A stretch of 64,000 bases of DNA from Kudoa neothunni (taxonomy: Eukaryota; Cnidaria). A program made the position numbers and the translations under genes. The notes under the pieces were generated by a model. That model did no database searches. It saw only the letters and a list, made by a program, of their open reading frames with translations, and was not told the DNA's origin. The stretch lies in contig OZ199838.1 in the NCBI GenBank assembly GCA_964304625.1, positions 5,828,001 through 5,892,000 on the forward strand. The letters are read 5' to 3'. Positions 39,737 to 52,316 of this stretch are shown here, one piece after another. How positions within the stretch are numbered: the stretch's first letter is position 1; each line of letters begins with the position of its first letter.

Positions 39737-40364
39737 CAGGGGTTCTCGATCGGGAGTAAAATTTATATGACAAAGGGTAAATTAAGTAACATAAAAATTG
39801 ATTAGGAGCAATTTTTGCATTATAAGTTTGTAAGGCACTTTGGCATTTCTAATGAATTGTATTATCCAGGGTTATTAAACTCAATGAGAATTAAGCAGAA
39901 ATTGTTGTAATATTTTTAGAAATAAGTATCTCATAGTTATTTATAGAACTATAATCGGTCTCTTTCTTTATGGTTCGTTTATTTTTTAGTGATATAACCT
40001 AATAATAATACTTAAAGTGGCTATTTGCATTATAAATAATGTTTAGGTGCCACTAATTTTGTACATTTTTAATTATGTCTGGTCCCTAAGAGTGAAGGAT
40101 TGGGAAGAACCAATTTAATTTAGCAAAATATAAAAGAATAATTCTATATACAGCTTATGAGTAAGAGTTGATGGGCTTAAAATTGTCACTATGCAAGCGT
40201 ACATGCCTATTAGGATCAAAATGTATCGCTCAAATAGCCACTGGCATAGTTAAACCAGTATAAAACCGTAAAGAAAATATGAATTTGACTTCCAAGTTCG
40301 AGGTAAATTAGGATTTTTTACAAAGTCGAGAGGATCAATTTGAAAAAACCGTTGAGAACCCCTG
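39737..40364. mobile_element. Complete non-autonomous hAT element (MITE), CAGGGGTTCTC family
   Basis: Starts CAGGGGTTCTCGATCGGG and ends GTTGAGAACCCCTG, giving an 11-bp terminal inverted repeat CAGGGGTTCTC. It is flanked by a perfect 8-bp direct repeat, CCTTAGAG, at 39729-39736 and 40365-40372, the target-duplication length of hAT transposases. The 628-bp interior has no coding capacity. A second copy lies at 60871-61227 and a fragment at 14149-14235. Confidence 0.9.
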
Positions 40365-40372
40365 CCTTAGAG

Positions 40373-41369
40373 GGTTAATCTCTTACCGCACATCAAACAA
40401 ATGACTATTTTTATTTTTTATGAACAAACACGCATACCCTGTTTTTATAAAATATACCAAATAAATATTAAATGTAATAATAAAAACGAAATATAGGATA
40501 AATATTTATTAGTTGTCATGCAATAGATCATAAAGGATTCTCTTTCGACGACGTCCGCACAATTTGATTGGGTACTTTTCTTCCAATATTTGTTTTCTTC
40601 TCTATTTTTGACCCCAACTGAGTTTGTTATGAGTACCTTTCCTATATGTGTGCGAACCCAAAAGTGTTTCAAACTCAAAATTTTTGGTCGAACTCCGGTT
40701 AGTACGAGCTCCGAGACGTTCGATCTCCGACGTTGCACTGTAATTAGAATAGTTCGAAAATCTTTCATTGAAATATAAAATTAAAACTTTCAAGTTAACC
40801 ATCTTTGGGGAATTTTTAATAGCTTCTAAAGTGACAGGCTGTGGAATTAAGAATCATATTATTAGACTAAAATGAATAATTTAATATATATTTAATAATT
40901 TCTTATTAAAAGAGAATAATAAATCTAGCTTATTTTGGCGACCTTTTTTAAACTGAGTGTTTTATCTTTCCTTTTTTGAAAATTCAATTATCAAAAATCA
41001 TGTATGGTCTTGCTGTCCTCATTATTTATGAAACCAGGTGGTCTTTTGTAACATATAAAACATTATTACGTTTTTAAAACTTATAAGAATGACGAATTTT
41101 AAATCTGTACAAAAAATTCTAAGCTAAGAATGATTTATATTTGTTTTATTAATTGAGGTTTTAGTATGTATAATAGAAGGTCAGTGATTTTGGGTTTACA
41201 AAAAGATTTAAGAAATCTGGCTAAAAAGCAAGTATTTCAAATTTTTGGGGAATGAGAAACAGCTGATTATTTTCCAAATTTGATGAGCTCCTTTGAAATG
41301 AAGTAATTGCAATATGAAGATGCTAGGAGAAGTAAGTACACACGCAAAGTTGGTATAATCAAAAAACCG
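40373..41369. other. Intergenic DNA
   Basis: No supported gene. Overlapping open frames on both strands at 40445-40802 are low in complexity and mutually exclusive, with no recognisable motif; I treat them as chance. Confidence 0.4.
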
Positions 41370-42367
41370 TCAAAGTTGATATTTGGCGGTTTGGACCCGA
41401 CTGTAATTATTTGGGTGATTGGTGAAGGATATCTTTTTAGCAACTAGGATAAATTTGATAATTGAGGTGACTAAAACCACAGTAAACGAGGTAATGATTG
41501 CAACTGTTTCCCAAGTTATTTCAATTTCTCCGGTGTAATTTTTAGCGATAACTCCGGAAAATATTATTATATACACCAAATATGAAGAAATATTGTAGCG
41601 TAATGATTTCTTGAAATAGAAAACTTCTACCAGGAACACCAAAAGATAAAACCCAGTGAATATGCTCAATGGTATTACAGTATACAGTACATTATCGTAT
41701 GGGAGAAAGATTTCAGCCATCATTAATGCCATTTGCAACGTGATACCAAATTCAAAGATGAATCTATAAAATATCCAACCAATATTGGCCATAAAAGCAC
41801 CTAGGATGAGTCCTCTGTTGATGTAGATGATTCTTTTGGTAGCCTAAAATAATAAAAATTTTGATTATTATAAATAAAAATTATATGAAAAATTACATGA
41901 CATTTTTGCCTTTCAATCACATATATTGATCCTAAAGCACCTACTACCAGCAAAATCAAATGAGTTAAATTGATAATAATCGATGGCAATAGATCCAGTC
42001 GCATAAAATAAACTATCCATAGAGTGTCGCATGTAAATGAAAGTCCTCCAGCAATAATGGTTATGAGTGGGATTTCAAAGTTGCGATACGCTGCAACCTG
42101 TACCAACGAATATATTATCCATATCAAGTGGTATCCATAGATTATTGCGACGAAAATATAGAACCAATATGGTATACAGAGTGGCGTGAATATATTCTCA
42201 AGCATTTCTTTGAATGTCGCACCTCCAAACAGAAAACTAGAATAGCCCGTGTGGTAAAATTGTACCATCAGCTCAAACGTAACATTCACAAGGAACAATA
42301 TCAGTGTCACTGAGAGACTGACAAGGTATCGAGTGATCTTAAGTTTACACGCAGGTAGGTTTATCAT
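41370..42367 (-). CDS. Eight-helix integral membrane protein of unknown function
   Basis: Two exons, 42367-41897 and 41843-41370, joined over a 53-bp GT...AG intron in phase 0, give 314 residues. The ATG at 42367 is the first in frame. Hydrophobic helices lie at about residues 15-38, 60-88, 96-118, 124-150, 168-198, 205-228, 238-258 and 265-290, so nearly the whole chain is membrane-embedded; both termini are short and polar. The first third has an aromatic pattern (FTPLCIPYWFYIFVAIIYGYHLIWIIYSL) reminiscent of the long TspO/MBR-like tryptophan-rich family (FTP...IWG.IY), but the match is loose and I would not name it on that basis. There is no signal peptide, no obvious catalytic residue and no G-protein-receptor signature. 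Clean splicing and an open frame in both exons support a real gene. Confidence 0.75.
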
Positions 42368-42635
42368 AACTATGTAATTGGTGGAGAAAGCTCATCAAGC
42401 TCATATATATATTCGACCATAGCAAATTAGTTACATTTGTTGGATTGTTGTTAAAATAAGATCGAAGTAACATTTATCGTGCATAACACATTTTAAAGCA
42501 AAATGTAAAATTAAAAGCTTGGACGCATAGAGAACTTTTTCCAAGATGTTACTTCTTCGAAAAATAAAGTTTGGATTATAATTTTTATGTAAAAAAATAT
42601 TAATGTAATTATAACTAAGGAATGAACTTTACGGG

Positions 42636-43455
42636 TTAAATCGATTTAAACCATCGATTTAATCAGGATGGTTCGACGTTTATTTTTTCGGGGTGTTTCG
42701 GAAAGGGCGCCTGAATAAGAATGTGCGGACAAAGATGTGATTCGGAGCATATTATTGAGGATGGAGTTAATTTAGAATTATTTAAAATAAATTTGTTTAC
42801 AAATGGTGCAAGTGAAAATTACCTAAAAAACATGTACAGAAACATTGTGCATTATTGGAGCATCGTTGAGTGATAGAATCGTTAAAGCATATCTCCCCTA
42901 GTCCCCTTCGTTATTTAGATCTCACCAAAATCAAAAAATAAAGGTTTATCCTGTTTTAGCTGATGTGTATGATGGATGACCATTTAAAATAATAAATAAT
43001 CACACAAGACCTGGAAGTTTTTCCTAAAAATATTGTCTTTCAGCATGTTCATTTTCTAATGTTAAAACTTTTGTTGATAAGCATTTATCTACATTTTCTG
43101 AAAAAAAAAAAGATTTTAGTATTGCCAATTTTTCCGATAATATTTTTTAAACGAAGAGTTGCCTTCAATCGCAATTAAAAATTTTTAGAGATTAGGTTTG
43201 TTCTTTCGGATGAGAGAACATCTCGTCCAAGAGAAAAAATCTTTATGATACTATAGTTATAATAAAATAGTGAAATTAAAATATAATTTTATTATATTAT
43301 ATGTATTGTTAATTCGCGTTTTTTGCGTCGTAAGGATGTTTGCGCAAATCTATGTATAATCTCTTTTATGCATAAAAGCGTCGAAAAGTTCGACGTTCGT
43401 TTATAGATGTCGATTTAAACCGTCGATTCTTCCAAAAATAAACGTCGAAAATTGC
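42636..43455 (+). repeat. Unidentified repeat family, copy A (fullest copy)
   Basis: Both ends carry TTCGACG(T)TTATTTTT in inverted orientation (42671 onward, and the reverse complement at 43436-43450), with motifs GATTTAAACC.TCGATT just outside or inside. The left end contains a perfect 10-bp inverted repeat, TTAAATCGAT/ATCGATTTAA with a 7-base loop (42636-42662). The interior (GTGTTTCGGAAAGGGCGCCT and onward) aligns throughout to the reverse complement of 19780-20535. Scraps of coding sense occur, but I cannot name the family. Confidence 0.6.
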
Positions 43456-46400
43456 ATGCTCTAATTATAACATAAAGTAGACAACCGATAATTCGCATTT
43501 CCATCGATACAACGTATTCGAAGATTATATTGGGTGAAACGTTTTTTAATATTTTTGTGATTGTAACAAGATAAAAGTCTTAACAATATTTTTGAATTAA
43601 ATTGGGGAATTATTAATCTGTTATATCACGTGACTATCCAATAATACGCATTTTTCGGCTAAACCATGTAGATTAGTGTTTCCCACCCCCTCCTAGGGGT
43701 GCAAAGAGCCATTATTTGGGGAGTGGGAGTCATTCTAGAATAAATTTAAAAAGTAATCTTAATTTATTCACTTCTTAATTTTCGTTCGTCCCCATTTAAA
43801 TCATGTATGGAAGTAATACGTGTAATAACATTTTTGGTTACTTTAATATCATTTAGTTTCGATTCAAAAAATGGGATATGATAATTTATTCAATTTATAA
43901 TTGATTCTACGAAATGGCGCAGTAACGAAATAGTTTATATTAAGCCTGTTCAGCTTACAAAGTCTAACTATCTCTATTTTCATGTAAAATCGTAACTTTG
44001 TTATCTTTCAAAATAACATATTTAGATTCTTAAGCTGTAATTAAGTTGTCAGCATTTTTATTTATTTAGAAATAATCTATATCCATAAAAATAAAACCAC
44101 GACATAATTTTAACTTTGTCTTTTGTCTAAATTTAAGATCCATCATTTAATTGTATAGTTTTTATATGTTACTTTTCAGGTTTTACTTTCGAATTTGTAT
44201 CTTGCCTCCGATATAAATCTAAATTAAGTGTTCTTTATAGTATAGGTAAAACAAGGTTCAAATCATTTATTTATACACATAAATAAATGAATGCCAATTT
44301 TAACAATATATATATTAGTTATTTTTATTCAAGTATATTTAGAAGGCATACTTTTTGAATCAATTGAATTTTTATTAAGCTACTGCCTCAAAATTTAAGT
44401 TAACATATGACTCAATATAGAATAATGAAGTCGCTAGGTTTATTCAGCACATGATAGCATATGAAACAGACTTATCGACTTCATTATGTTCATCTAATTA
44501 GTATTGAAATTCATCAAACCCCGACAACGATTGTCATGTTTCATAGTCCGACAAAATCTCCTGCTTTGAATTACTTATGAAAACCAAGCGAGAGCAAGAG
44601 AACTGCCAGATCAAATAAATACTAAATTACAATTGATTTTGAAATAATGTTTCTTGTGAACTATACGAATTGGCTATTTTTGTTGGCTCATTTAATTTTC
44701 ACCTTTAAGTACAGAACTAATTTAAGCGACCATACTTTTTATAGTCTAGTATTACGTTTATATTCATTTTTTACGTCTAATATTTTGGAATAATTATAAT
44801 AACATAATTCATTAGAATTATTTATTACTTTACATAAAAATGGTCTATAAGCCGGAATGAATAATAGTTTCAATCATTGAGTGTTAAGTCACGAGGAGTG
44901 AAAAGATAAGGTTCATCCTTTTTCAATTATACATAGCAAATTGAGTTAACCAAAACATTTTGGTTTTAATTTATCTTAGAAGTAAATGGGAAAATTTGAA
45001 GTTAAAATAAAAAGTATAATTGAGTCTTGACATTCACATGGAAGAGGGTTGAGAAATGAACGCGGAAATTACGATGGGGGTACGGGTGTTAAATTTGTAG
45101 GGAAACATTGTTATAGACAGAATTAACAATGGGCAATTGCTAATGACGAAATATGGCAATCGATAAAAATCATAGTTGTCACACTCAACTTTTAGGATAA
45201 ATAAAGCAATCTTTACTCCATCGATTAAATAATATGGCCTGTGGAAATAGCTGCGAGAGGCTATCTGTTATTCAAAGAATATATTACAGCAACTATTATT
45301 GATAGCAAAGACAGTGCCGATAATAGCCTACTGGTGGTGAAACAATGATAAATACAAAAAATTTGAATAATCAACAGATTCGATTTTTACCGTAACCGCT
45401 GATTTGGAATACGGCCACTATTCTACATTTTAACCAAATAAACTTTATAGATCAACTACCAAGGGGAGTTAACAGGATTAAAAATGAGCACCGGGAAAGC
45501 GTAATTGTCGTTGTGGACTAAAAACTTCTGTGCCCGTAGCAAGTGCCTAAATATAATATGTTTTGATAATAATGCTTTGAAGAATCCATTATGTTTATTA
45601 GGTATTAATATCAACTAGATACGCAATATCCAGAGACAACCGTATATCAAAAAAAATACATTTGAAGTATACGATACACCAAACATTCTTTCTATTTGGC
45701 ATCAATTCTTTTGTCTTCGATCCCAGTTGAACGAAGCTTTTTATAACTAGGACATAAAAAGAACGCAGGAAGGGCGAAACTGTCGCCAGATCATTAACGC
45801 ATGCTGCCAATCTTATAGTTAAATGGTAAATTAACTACTTGATTCACAAATTTTTATTTTGAAGCCTGCGTTCTCCGATTTTTATCGCATGCGTCATAAA
45901 TTAATAAGATTAGAATTTGAAAAAGAATGTGAAATATCGCGTAATTTTCTTTTCGCTAAAAATACCATCACAAAATTTTATAATTAGAAAATGATTGAAA
46001 TATAATGATAACCAACGGTAATGAGCAAAATTTTCAGTAAGATTATCCAACGTGTGAATAATCGCAAATCTATTGCGTACTTAATGTTAAACCCACAGAT
46101 TTCCGTAAACTTTCGTCTTGATTACTATAAAGTTAACGCACTCGATATATTAAATCTCTTCCATTACAAGATCAAGGAAACAATGTAATTATGAATATTG
46201 GCTTTGAATATTAATCAAGATTTATTTAGGATAATCTGTTTCTATAATTAAAATTAAAATATCCTGGTATTTAGCATTTAAAGCAATCATAAATAAACAA
46301 ATAAATCGTCCTTTATATCGTGAAAAAATAACGTAGCTTGATCGTTTGTAAGCCCGACTTAATGCGACGTTTTACACAGACCTATAAGGTGTGATGTCGC

Positions 46401-47236
46401 ATAAATATACGTTATTTTTGTTATTCTGCCAATAAAAATTACTCCATCTATATGGGGTGTCGTTTGGCTGTTTCCAAACAATAAACAAACGATGTTAAAA
46501 TTAATCTTACGTGTGTATCAGAAGATTCCAAAGTTCTAATATCATCTCTTGAATAAATCATTATTATTATTGCTTTCCTATAGCGAGATATAAAATTTTG
46601 TTATAGGCCCTTGTTGCTGAAATGTCCGAAAAAATCTCCAAAGAGGAATGTATTAATTCGTTATTGTTGATAGTTTTGGTTGGTCCCAACCCCCATGGAG
46701 ATATATGATAAGGTGGTAATATTAACTATTGACCAATTTAATGGTTGATGTAAAATAAAATATGAATAAATTAAAGCATATTTGATTAGATTCTTTAAGC
46801 TGAACATCAAAATAGCTTAATTCGTCCTACTATTTAGCTTAAACTAATAGGGATGGCACCTCACCTAATTTGATTTGATTATTTTGTCGATTAGAACTTA
46901 AATAGTCGTTGTTTGGTTAAAAATCAATAAAAGTGAGTTGGCACAATGATATACAGGTAGGATTATCCGGTAATCGTATGTAAACGCAATGTCCGAGAGT
47001 GAATTAAACGCAGCTATTGCCGATTAATTGGATCTGAAGTTATTCTAAGGTGCTCTGATCGTACCTGCTTTGTATTGTTAGCGCCAAGGCTCTGTATTTG
47101 GTGTTTATGTATTTTTATATTTGACAATCGAGATAATTGGTCCTCCTTTATAGTTTTATAAATTGATTGGTTGAGGTGTTAAGGTAGCGAATGTCTGTTT
47201 ATTTTTATTAATGTCATCATTAATGTATAGAAAAAA
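43456..47236. other. Long intergenic region upstream of SEC14L
   Basis: About 3.8 kb without a supported gene. A hAT-like end (GTGTTTCCCACCCCC...GGTGCAAAGAG) stands alone at 43676-43715. The 70-codon minus-strand frame at 45598-45810 shows no motif I trust, and 45180-45620 has a faint transposon-like coding sense that I could not assign. The last few hundred bases should include the SEC14L promoter. Confidence 0.4.
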
Positions 47237-50170
47237 ATGGTAAAAGACTACGTAGCCCCTATACGCACATACGAATATCCGTTTGAGTTGGTGATGAAAG
47301 TAGATTTTATTGTTAAAAACTAGTTTTCGCAGATTGTTGTGTTATAAAAATATTTTTCATTAGGCCTATGAACGAAGGTTCCCCACGACACCACATCTGC
47401 CTACGTTTGCGGGTTCAGAAGTTCTTAATGAATACATCAATGAAGATGGCTCAATTTCGATTGTTGAACGACGTTGCAAAGTATCAGTGAACCTGCCATA
47501 CCTGTTGAAAAAAGTGATTATTTTCTTTGCATAAATTTTCAAATTTTTTATTAGATTGCCGGTGTGGATCATTTATTTTTTATTCAAACCAACACATTAG
47601 ATTACACCAAGCGGATGTTAAAAATTGAAGCTAGGAATGAGAGTTTTTCAGGAAAAGTTGCTGTCAAAGAGTTGTGTTATTACAGAGTATATTGGTGGTT
47701 TGTGAATAAACAGGAGACTATTCACACTTTTGTTTCTATTAGGTTCATCCTGAGAATCGAGACTGGACAATTTTTGAACAAAAAGCTGAACTTGAAATGT
47801 TGAATTTTTATGGTTTTGAGAGTATGATTGAGAAATTTGGTTTTAAAAACCTACTCCGCCCAAATCAGAAAAGTAATCTCTATATCCCATTTAATAAATC
47901 ACTTTTAAAAATTATCATACAATTTTTAGGCTAAAGAAGTGCTTCCAATTTTTATTGAAGAACTAAAAAATGAAGGAATAACACATGTTCCTATTTTTGA
48001 GAAACCTACAACAGGTGAACTTGGAGTATCGGATGGCGTCAATTTGAATGTAAATATGTGTGCTTGCCAACCTCTTAATTTCATTGTGCAGAAACCAATT
48101 ATTACCGATACTTCATTTGATTCACTTTCTGGAGATTTCATGTCTTGCAGCATTATCACTGAATCGCTCAATGCTAGTAACAAGAATTCAATTTTTGTCA
48201 ATGTATAACTACGGTTATAGTGGATTTCGGCGAGAATCTATCAAATATGTCCAATGAAACTCGTAGCCTGTTAGAACAGAATTGTCTTATAAATGTAATT
48301 AGAATAAAACTATTTATTATGGTAGAAATTACTTTAGATGAAAAGAAAATGGGAGAAAAAACAAAATTGTGAAGTAATTTACTGCATTCATATAAAAAAG
48401 TATTTGAGCTAATGCTAATATGGATCTTTAATTCAGACAAATATTGATGATTTGGATCTGTTGAGATTTTTACGAGGAACAAAACTGAATGAGCAACGTG
48501 TATTTTAAATCTGTTACTTGCCACGAGTATAAAGCGTTATTCCCCCTTACGTTAGACTCATGAAAGATTGTTAAATTACGTCAAATGGAGAGTCACCAAT
48601 AATATCGATCTACTTCCACCATCGTGGTCTCTTAGTTCTAATCTTAAACCATACTTTCTCGGCGGATGGCATCATCACGATAACGGTAAAGTCTATTTAA
48701 TAGTAAAATTGCTGGAAAAGTTTTTCTATTAGAAGGTAGACCCGTGTATGTTATTAAGTTGGGACAAATTGACTTGAAAGGTCTACTGAAGTGTATTGGA
48801 TGTAATAGCTTTATAAAACAGGTAATTTTTATCAATTTATTAAACAGTGATATATTAAGTACTTATGTTGATTAGGCTTTGTGTTTGTTTGAAGAAGCAC
48901 TCGGAAAGATTAAATCTATGAAAGTTAAATCGTCTGAATCTAACTGCAGGTAATATCTAACACATTTAGAATCCACGACCGTGTGCTTATTGTGGTCTAG
49001 GAATATTACATGTATTGTCGATTTGGATGGGTTGACAATGAGACATGCTTGGAGACCTAGTAAGTTGGTAATAGCTGGAGACGTTATTAATTTCATGCCA
49101 GTTACGAGGACACTTTTGAAACTGATTGAAATTTGTGAGCGTTACTACCCAGAAACACTTGGAAAAATGATTATCACTAATACACCAAAATTCTTCACTT
49201 TGTTGTGGCCATTAGTTCAGGCTATCATTGCTGACGAAACCAAAACCAAGTTTTTTATCTACCCTAAAAATATTGCCAATGTATATCTCTAGTTGTTTTT
49301 TTGTTAAGGTGAGTTTTTAAAATTTAGTTGGAAGTTTTGAAACAACATATTCCTGAAGAATTTGTACCCAAATTCTTAGGAGGAAATGCTGATGTAATAA
49401 ATTTATCATTTTATGAATAAATTTATTTATTAAATTTTAGTTGCCATTTGGGGATCCGCCAACTCCTCTGATTCCAAAATCCCTTTATCTTGAATATTAC
49501 ATCGATGAAAATAACCAACATTTGGAAAACTGCCTTATGGAATACAACTATAAAGTCATTTCTATTTCCAAACTACACAACCATCATGTATATATTATCG
49601 CAGCTTGTTTTCTTCTATGCAGTGTCCTGCTTGTGCAAGTTTTTTTGATTCTTAACACTATTTTAGGTGTCGATTCCTATCGACGAAGTTGATAACATTA
49701 TTTCATGGGATTTCGACGTGTTAGATGGATCAACCTACTATCGAATAACGTTCTCAACACAAACCAGCGCACTTACCGACAGAAAATCATTCTCCGACAT
49801 ATCTGATCATAGTGTTCGAGTCTACAATGAGGGTAGTTCCGTTCGTGTAATTTTTTATTACTGAAAATACTGCCTTCATTTAATCTTAATGTTAAGGGAT
49901 CTCTTGTGTGTGATAAAGTTGGAACTTATAACCTTGTATGGGAGTACTCTGAGTCTACAACTGTCGTCAAACCTAAAACAAAAATAATCTATTATTATGA
50001 AGTTATCCCTCCGCAAAAATTTAGGTTCCCATTCATGACTCTGTTCGACATATTAATAGTTGCGTTTTAGGAGCTCATTGCACAGTATTAGTTCGTCTCT
50101 CAGCGATCTTTCTCAAATGGACGCATTTGATTGTCGTTATTCTCAGTATATTGACCATAACAAGGATTAA
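47237..50170 (+). CDS. SEC14L1: SEC14-like protein (SEC14L1/SEC14L5 type: PRELI + CRAL-TRIO + GOLD)
   Basis: This family combines a PRELI/MSF1 domain with a SEC14 lipid-binding and a GOLD domain and is linked to phospholipid handling and membrane traffic in the cytosol. Eighteen exons splice into 679 residues (human 715): 47237-47299, 47364-47513, 47555-47686, 47743-47872, 47937-48176, 48221-48294, 48338-48373, 48437-48499, 48556-48685, 48733-48821, 48876-48949, 49001-49059, 49102-49280, 49328-49393, 49441-49587, 49667-49846, 49897-50024, 50071-50170. Introns are 41-79 bp. PRELI (1-172): YEYPFELVM, AYERRFPTTP, IVERRCKV. CRAL-TRIO (about 245-500): LLRFLRGTKLN, GGWHHHDN, RPVYVIKLGQID, VDLDGLTMRHAWRP, YYPETLGKMII. 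GOLD (about 540-650): ISWDFDV, YNLVWEY, IIYYYEV. The exon 5 acceptor (CTAAAG) is weak but required by frame. SEC14L1 and SEC14L5 cannot be told apart here. Confidence 0.95.
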
Positions 50171-52316
50171 TCTCAATTTTTTCAACCCCACTGTCATGTG
50201 ATATATATTTGCGATAATGTCCACATAATTGATGTTGATCATCAACCAAAATATCTTGTTCTATCAAAATACTTCGAAATTTCTAATTTTTACATGAAAA
50301 TATACCTGACCTCCATATTTTCTAAGTTATTTTCAATTTTTCTTTTACAATTTTTGCGCCTATTAACCAGATATATTACAGCTTGGTTTTAAACTATCCC
50401 TATCTCTCAGGGTATATCTTCTTGAAGATTAATTATGTCTGATTTTTTATAATTAGAATTTATAAGGAAATTGCTATTTGACACAGTATATAATATTCAG
50501 ATGTTGCTAGTTTTGATTATCTTTAGTTATTTCTAGCATTTAAGAGCGAAGCAATGGATCAGGAATAATTTAAAATAGCAGAATCTAAACATTCAAACTT
50601 GCTTATAGCCTGCGACAAGAGTTTCTGGGATTAAAAATTTCAATCGCATATGCGTACGGGACGTTTAAGATTAAAATTTACCGTGTCAATGGCCTCCGCC
50701 TTTTTTTAACTAAGCTAATAATTAAATTGCCTAACTCAATAGATATATTCTCCAACCTTCTACCTTACTCCATCATTCTTATGAATAATATTTCTCAATT
50801 TTTGCAACCGCGCAGAGTTAGTAATTATCTTACAACTAACAGATGTAAAATACTTATTAGATCGATCTTGAGGGAGCAGTTTCTAATTTTCTTATTAATT
50901 GTACCAGCTGAGGTTAGGGCCATAGGTTTAATAAGTATAATGGTATAACACCAATATATTATAACAGTGGAAAGTTTGTAAAAGATATAGAGTATTATGA
51001 GTTACTAAATTTTTTTAATAAAATAATCCATTAGAAAGTAATGACGTTGATTTAAACACATAACAAATGACACTATGTTTTATATTGATAAAAAAATTAA
51101 TAAAAATATAGTTTTAAAATCATCAAGTTTTTAATAAAAGTCATTAAGTAATCTACGTTTATATTATCTCTATCACTCATGTTAAATCAAGTTTATAAGT
51201 GCAGGATATTTGGTATAATTAAGACCACAAGTTTGTTACTGCATCAAATATTAATTTTATTCTCTATCTATACATATTCTACAATATTTTATAAAAAATT
51301 TAACAGAAAATCTCGGCATTTTCCATGTAATCACTAATCAAGTAGCAAAACGAGGATTTTTTGTTCCGAAAAGGCTAAGGCTGCGGTTCATGAGTAGGAA
51401 TGTGAGAATCCATCACAGATTAAGTCTGAGAAATTTTGAATCATTTTCAAGATGTTTCTTATCTTGTATTTCGAAACAACAAAAAGCTGAGGTTGTTCAT
51501 TCACTTTCCTTTCTTATGAATCTTAGATAATTTTAATTTAACTTATCAACATGACTTTAGAATTATTCGTTTTTTTGCTTTAAAATGGAAAACTTTAAAA
51601 AAATGAGATAACATAATCCAGTTAATGTTAAAACATGTTATAAATAAGTTCTACACAAACTTCTTATCCATTAAAGTTGTAGATTTAATTTAAAACAATC
51701 ATTTTTCATGATCAAAATGTATCATTTATAATGAAACCTGATTAATAGAAATGAACCCTTTGCTTAATCATACTGCGTCATGGTTATTTCTATTAACCTC
51801 TAATAACTAATGTGAACTAAAACTTATCATTCATAGGAAGTTTGAGTTGGGAAGAGTTTCTCTTCATCGAATATGTCTAAAATCAACCATTTTATTTGTA
51901 AGCATACACTCCGATAGCAATATCCACTAAATAAACAAGCAACTACAGAGTGTAAATAGAATAATCGATATCAGAACTCAATAATCAAGGATTGAAATCC
52001 GTGTAGAAGGTTGGATCTACACTGGCAATTTTTATGCATAATGATTTATGGGTATTTTTCTTATCTTTATTAAACGATTGCCAATCTACTAGAGTTCACA
52101 TGGACAACGGTGAAAACACAAGTTTTAGGTTGGATGGCGTTTAACTATCAGAATTTCAAAAAATGCGCTCTGAACATAATGTTGTAAGATAAGAATATGT
52201 AAAAGAAAGAATCAACGCGTGGCGGAGAAGGCCAATTAATTCAAACTGCAGCAACGCTTACAAAAAACACTAATTAACTACAATAAATATATCTAACAAA
52301 ATAGTTTTGACACGTG
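50171..52316. other. Intergenic region between convergent SEC14L and BPTF genes
   Basis: About 2.1 kb of AT-rich sequence where the two genes' 3' ends meet. Open frames at 50198-50392 and 50727-50948 are low in complexity. A short stretch near 52085-52260 has a weak mobile-element-like coding sense that is too decayed to classify. Confidence 0.4.

Noticed and set aside
40445-40802. Three overlapping open frames on both strands
   Set aside because: They exclude one another and none has a recognisable motif.
45598-45810. 70-codon minus-strand open frame with some transposase-like flavour
   Set aside because: No catalytic or zinc-finger motif could be matched, and the neighbouring sequence did not continue any family pattern.
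48060-48524. Open frames on both strands across the SEC14L exons
   Set aside because: They are shadows of the real exons; the spliced SEC14L frame explains the region.
52085-52260. Weak mobile-element-like coding sense downstream of BPTF
   Set aside because: Too short and decayed to assign to any class; no ends or neighbouring parts.
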